From positions 1-36,906 of IMG/VR virus record IMGVR_UViG_3300037502_002318: DNA of 36,906 nucleotides; one strand, given 5' to 3'. Below are positions 9,257-17,870 of the stretch, piece by piece. This stretch comes from a virus. The notes beneath the pieces are model-generated. The model was given only the letters and a program-made list of their open reading frames with translations, did not search any database and was not told where the DNA came from. The position numbers and the translations under genes were made by a program. The number at the start of each line of letters is the position of its first letter. Position 1 is the first letter of the stretch.

Positions 9257-10005
9257 TATGGACCCTGCTCTATAATGTACGTTCCAATTCCTTTTCTTTG
9301 CGTGGCAACAGCGCGATCCATGCCAGACACAAGAGGTCGGTAATTGTTACGCTTAAGCCACTTCTTGCCCTCGACCGCATTGGTAGCGACAACGGCAGAA
9401 ATTTCCTTACCCCACTCTGGCGCAAGCTCCATTGCAAGGTTGTAAATCAATGCCCTTTCGTAGCCAGGAGGAAGGTTAATCACTTCAGTTAAACTGGCCG
9501 CTGGCAACACTTCGCTCAGTGGCTGAATAACTTCAAGATGCAAAGTTTCGTCTGCATACGGTACAGAGGCAAAGATGATCTCGTTTAAAGGCCAGCCTTC
9601 ACGAACATAGAAAAGGCTAGGTCGAGAACCGTTTGTTTTCCGGCTGATGCGCGAGAAAGTGTTTACGTCGATCTGCTCTAGGATGTAGTCAGTTTCGTGC
9701 TGGTCACGAATGAAAGCAGACAGAATCTTTTCTGGTCTTGCTGTCTCGATGTGGTTAGTTGGAAGCGGTACAGGCTTAGGCTCTGGATAGATGCCTATTG
9801 TGTACTCTGAAACGTTATTGGTTAGCTGATGGGTAACGACGCTTACAACTGGTATTAGAAGTGTTTCATTTGTCCAGGCGTCTACCATCTGAACAAATAC
9901 TTCTAGAGCGTCATCACCCTCATGAGCTGGCAGGGGTTCGCCAGCTGCCAACACGCCTATTTTTCTAAGCGAGCTTCTGATTAAATCCCCTACCGTTCTA
10001 GCCAT
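9256..10005 (-). CDS. P22 gp4-like head-tail adaptor (tail accessory factor)
   Basis: 249 residues with ATG at 10005. The first 45 residues (TVGDLIRSSLRKIGVLAAGE, then a helix ending VDAWTNE) have the helical form of the P22 tail accessory factor gp4, the ring that docks on the portal and closes the packaged head. Residues near 180-215 (LPPGYERALIYNLAMELAPEW) form the conserved C-terminal helix. It is longer than P22 gp4 (166 residues), with an extra beta-rich middle region at about 60-165. It lies immediately before the gp10-like gene with a one-base stop/start overlap, the same arrangement as in P22. Confidence 0.78.
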   Translation of the reverse strand: MARTVGDLIRSSLRKIGVLAAGEPLPAHEGDDALEVFVQMVDAWTNETLLIPVVSVVTHQLTNNVSEYTIGIYPEPKPVPLPTNHIETARPEKILSAFIRDQHETDYILEQIDVNTFSRISRKTNGSRPSLFYVREGWPLNEIIFASVPYADETLHLEVIQPLSEVLPAASLTEVINLPPGYERALIYNLAMELAPEWGKEISAVVATNAVEGKKWLKRNNYRPLVSGMDRAVATQRKGIGTYIIEQGP

Positions 10006-10006
10006 G

Positions 10007-10348
10007 TTATTCAGTTTCTCCGTACATCATTTTTGCAAGAAGGTAACCTTCAAGCTCCCACAGTTTATTTTTTGCGGAAACGGCGGCTTTCTCGATTCCG
10101 TATTTGGCACCTTTCTCTTTGTTGAAATTTCGAGGGTCAACGCAGGCCATAATCTCAGTGCTAAGAGTGAAGTTGATTTTACCTACAGGAATGAATGATG
10201 TGATAACCGTAGTTGTCGTGCCTTCAACTACATGGGCATCGTATTGAACTTTTTCCATCAACTTATCGATATGGGAAGCTTCAACCTTTGGATAGATTGA
10301 TCCGCTTTCTTCAAAGTCCTTTTGCATATCGTGATCGTTAGTCAGCAT
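10007..10348 (-). CDS. Gp49/Sf6 gp66-family phage protein
   Basis: 113 residues, ATG at 10348, overlapping the upstream gene by 11 bases. The sequence pattern matches the small N4 gp49 / Sf6 gp66 family: TSFIPVGKINFTLSTEIMAC, then DPRNFNKEKGAKYGIEKA, then a C-terminal KNKLWELEGYLL helix at about residues 92-104. The molecular role of this family is unknown. Members are often scattered in phage genomes, and here it is in the structural region between the coat-side genes and gp4, which suggests only that it is expressed late. Confidence 0.72.
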   Translation of the reverse strand: MLTNDHDMQKDFEESGSIYPKVEASHIDKLMEKVQYDAHVVEGTTTTVITSFIPVGKINFTLSTEIMACVDPRNFNKEKGAKYGIEKAAVSAKNKLWELEGYLLAKMMYGETE

Positions 10349-10907
10349 TGTTAGTTTCTCCGTTCATAGCTGCTTTGATTTTAGCAATCAGCGTGTCTTC
10401 CTTCATGTTTTCACGAAGGCCCAAACTGTAAAGCGAGTTTCCTAGCTCTACGTGTTCAGCTTTAGTTAGTGATTCAGGATCCTCATTGAACTTGTCGCGC
10501 AGTTCTTCAAGTTCAGTCATTGAACCTACATCACCAGAATTGCCTTGATTCGACTCTTTCAGGCCGCGACGCTCAGCTTCAGCAATCAAGTCTTCATCAG
10601 AGAAGTTGCCGATATCTAAAGCCACATCAGCCATTTTTACCGCTTCAGCTTTGAGTTGTTCAGGCGTTAATACTAGAAAGCCGTAAGACTGAATAATACC
10701 AATTAGGTCTTCAGGTCGAGCGTTCTTCGCGTCTTCGATTTTAACGCCGGTGTTCATTTCTTCAGGAAGTTCTAACTTGGCAGGAGTATCAACCCAACCC
10801 TTCTCAAGCATTGCTTGGTACTCTTCCGACTGCTTACCGCCAACGAACTTGAACATTTGGCCTTTAGGGTTTTCTTGGTTGAATAAAAAAACTGGTACTT
10901 TGTTCAT
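10338..10907 (-). CDS. Hypothetical protein of the capsid-connector region
   Basis: 189 residues, ATG at 10907. The first 45 residues look like a small beta-containing domain (VFLFNQENPKGQMFKFVGG, then YQAMLEKGWVDTPAKLEL), a form seen in short proteins encoded beside coat genes in P22-like and N4-like phages. The remainder is acidic and helical with two possible small helix-turn motifs (about 110-130 and 145-185), the last resembling an LEM/HeH-type fold (ELRDKFNEDPESLTKAEH). It lies just after the terminator that follows the coat gene, so it may be expressed at a lower level than coat. I do not recognise a function. Confidence 0.6.
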   Translation of the reverse strand: MNKVPVFLFNQENPKGQMFKFVGGKQSEEYQAMLEKGWVDTPAKLELPEEMNTGVKIEDAKNARPEDLIGIIQSYGFLVLTPEQLKAEAVKMADVALDIGNFSDEDLIAEAERRGLKESNQGNSGDVGSMTELEELRDKFNEDPESLTKAEHVELGNSLYSLGLRENMKEDTLIAKIKAAMNGETNNAD

Positions 10908-10950
10908 GCTTTTAATCTCACTATTTTGATTTCAACAAACTCTGTCACCC

Positions 10951-10973
10951 AAAAAGCCCACCGAAGTGGGCTT
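10951..10973 (-). terminator. Rho-independent terminator after the coat gene
   Basis: On the minus strand an 8-bp stem AAGCCCAC/GTGGGCTT closes a TTCG tetraloop and is followed by a run of five T. It lies 18 bases past the coat stop. It probably gives partial termination, lowering expression of the connector and tail genes relative to coat. Confidence 0.85.
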
Positions 10974-10990
10974 GTAATTATGGTTATCGA

Positions 10991-12247
10991 TTAACCTGAA
11001 GTTGCACCCCATAGGCGAAGCGCTAGTTCTGGGTAAATCATATCTGCACCCCACACCGCATCAATACGGTGAATCTCTGTCTGTTCGTTGATATCGTAAG
11101 CGCCGGTTAGCGTTAGCGATAGACCAGTTTCAGGATCGGAAGCACGAGACTTGATAACTGCTGATTGAGGAAGCTCTAGGTCAATCATTGCAAGTGCGAT
11201 CGCGTCGCGGTGGAACAGGTAGTTTTGCTCGTAAGTTGCACCAGCATTACCAAGTACAGTGATAGGAGCATCGTCAGCAGGAAGAGCGGTAACGTTCTGA
11301 TACGCTTTCAAGCTGATTGATTGACCTTCTGCGTTGGTAGTTGTTGCTGTACCGTCGTTAAGCGAAGGCGAAACCGTGATAGTAGCAAGACCACCAGCAT
11401 CAGAATCAACATCAGCAAGAACAACGAACTCTTGCAGCAAACCGGTTGTTTCGTAGTTCTGAGGGTTGATACCGTAAACACCATCAAAAGTGATAACGTC
11501 ACCAGCTTTTAAAAGACCAGTTACTGAAGCTGTCCAACCGTCAGTTGTGATCGTATTGCCGTTAGTGATAGTGCCAGCAACAAGAGGCGTACCGCCGTAA
11601 TCACCAACAGTGTGTTTAGGTAGGCTCTGAGACTCGTAAACGTCATAGTTTGAAACAGGGCCGCGATAGCCTTTCTTGTATGCTGTCTCAACCATTGCTT
11701 CTTTGAAGAGCTTGGTTACTTCATCAGATAGAGAAGCACAAGTGAACGGGTCAATGACAGCGTGGCGCATACCATCATCAGGAACCGCATAAGTCGTTTG
11801 CTTAGCCGCTGCGTTTGCAAAGTCGATGTACTTACCAGGACGAACACCAGGAGTACCAGAAGAGTGGAACGCTTTCTTCAGCGTCATGGTTAGAGATCGG
11901 TCAATCTTGTTAGCGATCTGAACCATTCCTGATTTCAAGTAACGCTCAGAGAACTGCATGATATCAAGCGTTTTGTCTTTGACTGTGTACTCAAGACCAA
12001 CGTGCTCTTGGTAATCAATCTTAAACGGGATTGTTTGGTCTACCATTGGTTGCTTAACCAAAGTACGACCAGACGCGGACTTGACACGGTAAGGAAGTTT
12101 CAAGCGAATAGTGTCGCCAACTTTACCAAACGTTTTCTCATAGTTTCGGTAAACGCACTTTGCCATTACCAAGTTGTTTTTCAGAAGACGAAGCGCTTCT
12201 TTAGCGATTACATCATCTGTAAGTAGGTTGTTATTCTGAACAGCCAT
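10991..12247 (-). CDS. Major coat protein (P22 gp5 family)
   Basis: 418 residues, close to P22 coat (430). The N-terminal pattern NNNLLTDDVIAKEALRLLKN, followed by KCVYRNYEKTFGKVGDTIRL, is typical of the P22 coat family. An HK97-type fold would be interrupted at about residues 220-345 by a beta-rich segment (GDYGGTPLVAG, LLKAGDVITFDGVYG, AGGLATITVSPSL) that matches the position of the P22 insertion domain. The end (HRIDAVWGADMIYPELALRLWG) is also family-like. It forms the icosahedral shell with the scaffold encoded just upstream. A terminator follows the gene, consistent with very high expression. Confidence 0.93.
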   Translation of the reverse strand: MAVQNNNLLTDDVIAKEALRLLKNNLVMAKCVYRNYEKTFGKVGDTIRLKLPYRVKSASGRTLVKQPMVDQTIPFKIDYQEHVGLEYTVKDKTLDIMQFSERYLKSGMVQIANKIDRSLTMTLKKAFHSSGTPGVRPGKYIDFANAAAKQTTYAVPDDGMRHAVIDPFTCASLSDEVTKLFKEAMVETAYKKGYRGPVSNYDVYESQSLPKHTVGDYGGTPLVAGTITNGNTITTDGWTASVTGLLKAGDVITFDGVYGINPQNYETTGLLQEFVVLADVDSDAGGLATITVSPSLNDGTATTTNAEGQSISLKAYQNVTALPADDAPITVLGNAGATYEQNYLFHRDAIALAMIDLELPQSAVIKSRASDPETGLSLTLTGAYDINEQTEIHRIDAVWGADMIYPELALRLWGATSG

Positions 12248-12262
12248 GATTTAACTCCTAAG

Positions 12263-13180
12263 TTACCAAGATTTTCGTTTGCGCTCGCGCTCATTAGCCC
12301 AAGCCTCGTATTCTGACTGACTCATGTCAGCAGGGTTTTTAGGCTGAGCGTCACTACCCTTAACCGGTTTGATTGGGTCTGGCGCTTGCGTTGTTTTTGT
12401 CGGTTTCGGCGGCTTGCTATCAACCGTCAGATCAAGTTTAGCGATTTCTCGCATTTGCTGAGCTGGCGAGCCTTCAGCAATTTTGGTAGCAAGGTCTTTG
12501 TTTTGACCTAAGTGATACATCACTTTTGTTGGGTCATCACATTCAGCAAGAGCTTCAAGCATATCACCGGTGATAGGAATGTCAGGGTTAAGCGCAACAG
12601 CTTCAAAGTCTTCAGGCTTATCAGCAGATTCAACATGCTCCTTGATAATCGCGAGCGCCGTTTTCTGGCTTTCGGTCATTTCGTTAGGGGCGTCTTCATC
12701 TTTGTTTTCAGTTGGCTTTTCGTCCTTTGGTTTATCATCGGATTTAGAGATATCCTGTTCACTTTCGAATTTATCCAAAGCGTCTAGGTACTCGTCATAG
12801 GTTTCAAAGTCAGACTCTACCGGCTCTTTTAACTGAGCTGACTTATCGTCTTTCTCCTTGCCTTTCTTTAGCTCGTCGATTTCACGCTGCAAAGCTTCAT
12901 TCTTGCGGCGCTCTTCTTCTCGCTCTCTTACTACCTTGTCGATACGCTTTTGAACACCGTTAGACTTTTTAGCCTTATCGTGCTCGGCGGCGGCATCATC
13001 ACCGGATTTATCATTAGCTTCATTGTCAGTTTCTTTCCCTTCTTCTGCAGTAGCGTCAACTTCTGGATTGGCCTCTTCCGTTGGTTTCTGCTCTTCCTGC
13101 GACTCAGGTTGAACTTCTGGCATGTCACTTGATGTAACGACAAAACCTTGAGTTTCGTCTTGTTTAACTTCGTCAGTCAT
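12263..13180 (-). CDS. Scaffolding protein (P22 gp8-like)
   Basis: 305 residues, very near P22 gp8 (303), and encoded between portal and coat as in P22. The N-terminal half is extremely acidic and low-complexity (runs of Glu, Asp, Lys and Gln), followed by charged helix from about 75 to 160. The C-terminus is basic (NERERKRKSW), matching the short coat-binding basic end of P22 scaffold. The protein would direct coat and portal assembly of the procapsid and then exit. Family call rests on position, length and charge pattern, since scaffold sequences diverge quickly. Confidence 0.85.
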   Translation of the reverse strand: MTDEVKQDETQGFVVTSSDMPEVQPESQEEQKPTEEANPEVDATAEEGKETDNEANDKSGDDAAAEHDKAKKSNGVQKRIDKVVREREEERRKNEALQREIDELKKGKEKDDKSAQLKEPVESDFETYDEYLDALDKFESEQDISKSDDKPKDEKPTENKDEDAPNEMTESQKTALAIIKEHVESADKPEDFEAVALNPDIPITGDMLEALAECDDPTKVMYHLGQNKDLATKIAEGSPAQQMREIAKLDLTVDSKPPKPTKTTQAPDPIKPVKGSDAQPKNPADMSQSEYEAWANERERKRKSW

Positions 13181-13267
13181 GGCGTTCCCTTTGAAACGAA
13201 TTTAAGCCCGATGAAAGCCCACCGGTAGACATAAAGTAATGATAATACTTGCTTAGCGAAAAGTCAC

Positions 13268-15412
13268 TTATTGAGCATTGACATTTTGCTGATTAGCGGC
13301 TAATTCAGCCATAGCTTGAGCAACTAGCTCACGAACCACTTGCTCGAACTGGTTACCACCAGATGCCATATCATCAATCATGGCTAACTTCTGTTTAGCA
13401 TCTTCGGTTTCTAGCTGAGCTTTGAGCGTGTCGGCTTCGGCTTCGGCAACGTCTGCTTGAGCCGATGCAATCTTAGCTTGAGCTTCAAGACTTCTAACCT
13501 CAAGCTCTTGAGCTTGGAGTTGCTGCTCTGGAGTAGGACCTTGATCTTCTGGCATGTCTTCGGCAAGTTTCTCGCGCTCTTCAGATGTAAGAACGTTGGG
13601 CGGCACAATTTTCTTGAGTCGTTCAGAGATTACATCAGCGCCAGGCCAGTCCATGTTCTGTGCAATAAGGTCGGCCATAACAGCGGCAGCAGCAGGTACA
13701 GCTTGTGCAAACTGAATCATTGCTTCAGCAGCTTCAATGCGTTGAGTTGCGAAAGCAGGGCCAGTTGTTACTACTACGTCATATTTGGCAACGTTAAGAT
13801 CGTTGATAGTTACCCATGTATTAGTATCTTCATCATATATCTGCTCGTTAAGCTTCACGAAGTCTTCCGACTCATCGGCGAACTTAAGACGAACAACTCG
13901 CTCTGTGTCGTACACGCGAGGAATCATTTCAACAAGCAACTTGCCAACGCGGCGGATTGCTTTGGTCAGGTTATCGATGAAAGCGTAAGAGCCTCGATCG
14001 CCTTGTCGCTGTCTTGCTATGATGGCACGGCCTGAAGTCTCCGCACCTTGAGCGCCGAGTGATGCGTCATAAATGCCAATCGTTGATTTAATCTTGTCAA
14101 CTGCGTTCATGCCCATCGTTATTTCCGCTGCTGGCATTGCTGCACCAACTTCACGACGTGGACCAGGGTCGCCTTGATATTGGGGAACGTATGTGAGAAT
14201 AGAGTGATTTGTAGTGTTGGCTGTCTGCCATTGGGTTTCATAACCTTCAACGTGCCCTTCCGCGCCGATGTATGGCTGCTTAGGAGCAAGAGCAATGTTT
14301 TCTGTAGCCGCCGATTCCCAGTAGTTAGCCATTCTCTGGGCATCTTTGCTGTGACGAATAATTGACCTAAAGATTGTTTTATCCTTAATTGTCAATGACT
14401 TACCCCAAACAGGAACAATTGGGATAGTTGAGCAAGGCAATTCAATTGGTCCTTCAAGAACATCAATACCAGTAATCAAACGCCAAAACACTTTGTAAGA
14501 CTTCACTTTGCGCGTTCTTACAATGCTAATGTCTTTCTTAAGCAACTCATCTACAACTGGCTCTAACTCTTCCATTGCCACTGCGCGTCCATCACTAAGA
14601 AGAGCAATCTCTTTGTCGTATGGCTCGCGAGTGAAATACTCACTTACTCTGACCGTGTTATCGCGGAACCAAGTTTCTAAATCACCAGAAGCTTCACTGT
14701 TAACAGGATCAGTTGCTGCACCCGGATAAAGCTCTTTGAATGTCTCCTTATCCATTTGGTCATCGACAAGACACCACCCGGCGTCTGACTTGTCACGCTT
14801 CTTGGCTAGTGGGTCGATAGTTACAGAGAATTGGTTTTCTATCTCTTCGATAACTATATCTTGGTCAAAGCTGTCATCTGAGATGTAATCATGACGAACG
14901 CGGAGATAACCAATACCGGACTCAACAGCAGACTGAAAGGCAATGTCGTATGATGTTTCAGCGTCGCAGTTGTACTCGATGTTCTTAATAACACCGGTAA
15001 ACACTTCGGCAAGCTCGTAATCTTGAGTGCCTGCCATGTTACTTACTTTGAGGGTTTCACCTTTCTCTGAGCCGGGCACTCGAGCAACCTCAACAGGGCT
15101 AACTTTGATGCTTGGTCTATTTTGGCGCTGATCACCAAGAACTTGGTCGACAAATGTAGGAAGCACGTTATTAACCAGACAAGGTCGCTGCTCAAGCTCT
15201 CGCTCTGTTCTTACTTGTGACGGCCACTGCTCGCCAGACAAAAAGCGAAGGTCATCTTCAGCAGCTTCCCAGTTATCCCTCCAGTAGTCTGCACCTCTTC
15301 GCGCTCGTTCTCTTGCAGTGGCGAGAATGCTTTTATCCTCGTCACTTGCTTTGCTCTCAGGCTTGACCGGCTTATCGTAAAGCTGCTCTACCTTTGACTT
15401 TTGCTTAGCCAT
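13268..15412 (-). CDS. Portal protein (P22 gp1 family)
   Basis: 714 residues against 725 in P22. Visible family elements include ARRGADYWRDNWEAAEDDLRF and SGEQWP near residues 35-60, a VLGDQRQNRPSIKV segment near 90-105, and GAETSGRAIIARQRQGDRGSYAFIDN near 455-480, which is the stretch around the portal stem and channel in this family. The last 120 residues are a long Gln/Ala/Glu coiled coil, matching the helical barrel of P22 portal. It forms the dodecameric vertex for DNA packaging and tail attachment. ATG at 15412 overlaps the preceding small gene by 8 bases. Confidence 0.93.
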   Translation of the reverse strand: MAKQKSKVEQLYDKPVKPESKASDEDKSILATARERARRGADYWRDNWEAAEDDLRFLSGEQWPSQVRTERELEQRPCLVNNVLPTFVDQVLGDQRQNRPSIKVSPVEVARVPGSEKGETLKVSNMAGTQDYELAEVFTGVIKNIEYNCDAETSYDIAFQSAVESGIGYLRVRHDYISDDSFDQDIVIEEIENQFSVTIDPLAKKRDKSDAGWCLVDDQMDKETFKELYPGAATDPVNSEASGDLETWFRDNTVRVSEYFTREPYDKEIALLSDGRAVAMEELEPVVDELLKKDISIVRTRKVKSYKVFWRLITGIDVLEGPIELPCSTIPIVPVWGKSLTIKDKTIFRSIIRHSKDAQRMANYWESAATENIALAPKQPYIGAEGHVEGYETQWQTANTTNHSILTYVPQYQGDPGPRREVGAAMPAAEITMGMNAVDKIKSTIGIYDASLGAQGAETSGRAIIARQRQGDRGSYAFIDNLTKAIRRVGKLLVEMIPRVYDTERVVRLKFADESEDFVKLNEQIYDEDTNTWVTINDLNVAKYDVVVTTGPAFATQRIEAAEAMIQFAQAVPAAAAVMADLIAQNMDWPGADVISERLKKIVPPNVLTSEEREKLAEDMPEDQGPTPEQQLQAQELEVRSLEAQAKIASAQADVAEAEADTLKAQLETEDAKQKLAMIDDMASGGNQFEQVVRELVAQAMAELAANQQNVNAQ

Positions 15413-15590
15413 GTTGGGCCACCTCTTCTTTAAACTTTCGAATCTCGTCCTTTAGCTCTTTCATGCTATCGACGTAAACCGTTATTGTGGTGTCGTAACC
15501 ATCAGTCAAAACGTATTCATAAGCAAGGTTACGGATGCAATACTTTGTCCGTGTAAAGTATACCTCTGATATTTCGCCATAACTACGCAT
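15405..15590 (-). CDS. Small hypothetical protein between terL and portal
   Basis: 61 residues from an ATG at 15590 that shares one base with the terminase stop (TAATG). An in-frame GTG 15 bases further upstream would add five residues but lies inside terL, so the ATG is preferred. The sequence is a mixed beta-then-helix mini-protein ending in a charged helix (VDSMKELKDEIRKFKEEVAQ). I do not recognise a family. The tight overlap on both sides (8 bases with portal) shows it is translated as part of the packaging and head operon. Confidence 0.65.
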   Translation of the reverse strand: MRSYGEISEVYFTRTKYCIRNLAYEYVLTDGYDTTITVYVDSMKELKDEIRKFKEEVAQHG

Positions 15591-17236
15591 TATCCAGCTA
15601 GCCACCCTGATGATGATCGCTGCATTGGTCTGCGCGTTGGTTTCTTAGGTTCGACCTTGTCTTTATAGTAAAGGCCCATCTGTTGAATAGCGTCAGTGAA
15701 GTCTGTCGCCCATTTAGGTACAACGTCATCTTTGAATCGCTCATTGTCATGGTCCCACTCTCGGCGTAATGCTTTTAGAGCCTTCCATCCGGTGTGACCT
15801 TTGGCCTCGTCACCATGCTTACCGGTTAAATCGGTATCGCATCGAACCTTATCGATCCAGATGCGAGGGAATAGCTTTTTCAGTGCGTTGATAGAATCAC
15901 GTTTGTTCTTGCATCTTTCAACGGTCTTGAAGGTAATGCCCATAGCTTTGGCTTCTTCTTTGCGGCTTCGCTTGGTTAGAAGGTTGCGCACCTCGATATC
16001 ATGCGGTGCCATGTGCTCAGCGAATCGGATGCCATACTTTTCTTGGAAGTCGAACAGCCAGTTGATGTAATGCGCCATGTCTTCGTCGCGGTTACCGTAA
16101 CAGGCTATCATTCTTAGCTCTTTCTGGAATGGCTGCATCAACCATACAGTCATGTGGTCGTTTAGGCCTAAATCCCAATACGTGTAAACAGGAAGATGCT
16201 TTTCAATTGGGATGTTGCAGAAGCGGCCATCAGCGATAAGAACTTCAAGCTCTTTCTTGTAAACCACACCTTCAAGAAGTGCATCATCAGGACTCTGTTG
16301 ATACTGAGCGCTGAACATGTAGTTATCTGCTTTTTCCATAGCTAGCAAAGTCTCCGTTGGCTCTTTGTCGGCCCAGTAACTAACTCGACCAGACTTAAAT
16401 CCAGTATCACGAATGCAGGCCTCACGCATTTCAGGCGGCAAAGTATCCAGGTATTCGCGATCGACAAGTGCGGGAACCTTGAATATCTCGTAATCATCAG
16501 GAGTCTTGTCGCTCATTAAGAAGTCAGTACTATCACCTTTCGCTATTCGCTGCTGAACCATGATGATCGGCACATCGTCATGAGCAAGACGGGAACGAAC
16601 GACCCGGTTAAGTTTCTTGTTGGCCTTGTCCATTATCTTTCCGCTATCACCATCTTTAGGAGGAAGCGGGTCATCTAGGATAAGCGCGCCGGTAAAGCAG
16701 TTCTCGATCATGTAGCCAGCACGTCGACCAGTTACCTGGCCATTGATTGATGTTCCATAAAGGCGATGGCGGTTGCCGTTTTGGTCGTAGTACATCCAGT
16801 TGTGTCTTGCTTTGGTTGTTGGTGCCATCGTCACAGGCCAAAGCGATTGGAATTCTTCAGAGTCAAGAATCTCTTTTACTCGAGTAGCGTTCTCAACAAC
16901 AAGATCATCAGAGTAGGAAAGCGGCAACCAGCGAGATGAGCGAGGATTGTCGTCGGTGATGCACTTGATGATGCACCACACAGGCCAGTGAATAGACCAG
17001 ATTTCTGTTTTCGTAGAACCGGGAGCAACGTTAATCACGCCGCGCTTTATCTTTCCGTAGTAAACATCTTCAGCAAGTTGGCACGAATATTTATGATGCC
17101 AGTTGACAAGGAACTTTTGCCCTTGAAGCAACTGAAAGAATATCCTCATGAACATGAAGAAAGATTTCTCGCTAGCTATTTTGATTGCTATTTTCTCGGC
17201 ATCCGTGAGATCTTCCCATACCATAAGCTTATTCAT
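15590..17236 (-). CDS. terL: Terminase large subunit
   Basis: 548 residues from the ATG at 17236, which has GGGAG five bases upstream; a longer in-frame start at 17266 lies deep in the endonuclease gene and lacks a better site. ATPase motifs: Walker A APGSTKTE at residues 71-78, Walker B ALILDDP at about 184-190, and QQR near 228-230 in a coupling-motif position. The nuclease domain begins with YWDLGLND, the first catalytic Asp being residue 355. It powers DNA translocation into the procapsid through the portal and cuts the concatemer. The start overlaps the HNH gene by 8 bases, so terL translation is now coupled to that gene. Confidence 0.95.
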   Translation of the reverse strand: MNKLMVWEDLTDAEKIAIKIASEKSFFMFMRIFFQLLQGQKFLVNWHHKYSCQLAEDVYYGKIKRGVINVAPGSTKTEIWSIHWPVWCIIKCITDDNPRSSRWLPLSYSDDLVVENATRVKEILDSEEFQSLWPVTMAPTTKARHNWMYYDQNGNRHRLYGTSINGQVTGRRAGYMIENCFTGALILDDPLPPKDGDSGKIMDKANKKLNRVVRSRLAHDDVPIIMVQQRIAKGDSTDFLMSDKTPDDYEIFKVPALVDREYLDTLPPEMREACIRDTGFKSGRVSYWADKEPTETLLAMEKADNYMFSAQYQQSPDDALLEGVVYKKELEVLIADGRFCNIPIEKHLPVYTYWDLGLNDHMTVWLMQPFQKELRMIACYGNRDEDMAHYINWLFDFQEKYGIRFAEHMAPHDIEVRNLLTKRSRKEEAKAMGITFKTVERCKNKRDSINALKKLFPRIWIDKVRCDTDLTGKHGDEAKGHTGWKALKALRREWDHDNERFKDDVVPKWATDFTDAIQQMGLYYKDKVEPKKPTRRPMQRSSSGWLAG

Positions 17237-17726
17237 GATATCTCCCGTGATTCTCGTGGAATCCATATTTAATCTCAGCTTGCAATCTGGCTTCTTTTGC
17301 CTTTAAAAACTCTTCAAATGCACCAAGATAAATAGCCTTTCCATTAACACATATATCAGCTCTCCATTTAGAAAGCTTTTTATTGAATGAAACCCCAGTT
17401 ACTCCGCTTTTGTTTCTAGAGCTCCTTTTCATGTTTTTGCAGTTTTCAGATCTGGTAACTTCTCTTAAATTTGCAATTGCGTTGTTGGACCTATTCCCAT
17501 CTATATGATCTATCTCTTTTGGGATAAACCCGTGAACAAACAGAAAAGCAAGGTGATGCGATAGATATCGCTTACCGCCAATAGATATCCTTGAGTATCC
17601 TCTATTTGTTACGCTTCCTGCTCTATCTCCAACCTTAACCCTTCCATTACTGCTTGCCTTCCAAAGAAAAACGCCGCTTTCTTCGTTGTAGTCAAGTAGC
17701 TCTTTCAAACCTTCTTGAGTTATCAT
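17229..17726 (-). CDS. HNH homing-type endonuclease with AP2-like domain
   Basis: 165 residues from ATG 17726, with GGAGG five bases upstream; a TTG at 17738 is rejected because it overlaps the ribosome-binding site. The HNH core has HH at residues 57-58, DHIDGNRSNN at 73-82 and NLREVTRSENC at 86-96. The C-terminal part (about 105-150: SGVTGVSFNK, KWRADICVNGK, LGAFEEF) is an AP2-type DNA-binding module. This architecture is typical of free-standing phage homing endonucleases. It sits between the terminase subunits, which normally are adjacent, so it is probably an inserted selfish element. Its end carries the terL ribosome-binding site. Some terminase-linked HNH proteins aid packaging, so a working role cannot be excluded. 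Confidence 0.9.
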   Translation of the reverse strand: MITQEGLKELLDYNEESGVFLWKASSNGRVKVGDRAGSVTNRGYSRISIGGKRYLSHHLAFLFVHGFIPKEIDHIDGNRSNNAIANLREVTRSENCKNMKRSSRNKSGVTGVSFNKKLSKWRADICVNGKAIYLGAFEEFLKAKEARLQAEIKYGFHENHGRYHE

Positions 17727-17743
17727 AACTTCCTCCAAGTTAT
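17725..17743 (-). promoter_or_regulatory. Hairpin presenting the endonuclease ribosome-binding site
   Basis: In the transcript, ATAACTT and AAGTTAT form a perfect 7-bp stem with GGAGG as the entire loop. The 3' arm ends in the first two bases of the HNH start codon. The structure would limit ribosome access. In T4-type phages, homing-endonuclease genes are known to be held back by similar hairpins, so this is a plausible translational brake. Confidence 0.65.
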
Positions 17744-17870
17744 TTCCTCTAAGGAATTTGCGCCAACTAGCGAGGAACTAGCTTTCGGCCGCTAAACCTA
17801 GACGCAAACTTAATTTATTCACTGCGACTGGTAAAACAGCGCAAATATTCCAACAAACCTGAATATTGAG
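17727..17870 (-). other. Structured leader between terS and the HNH gene
   Basis: This 144-base stretch has no gene. Read on the minus strand it holds a 7-bp AATATTC/GAATATT hairpin right after the terS stop (17844-17867), a distant pair TTTGCGC/GCGCAAA (17839-17845 with 17757-17763) enclosing 75 bases, a TTCCT-TAG-AGGAA hairpin (17744-17756), and the ribosome-site hairpin. It is probably the 5' leader carried with the endonuclease cassette. No group I intron core motif was recognised. Confidence 0.5.

Noticed and set aside
17229-17870. A group I intron interrupting terL
   Set aside because: terL is complete from its own ATG after the insert and no intron core or splice-like exon ends are visible; a free-standing homing gene explains it.
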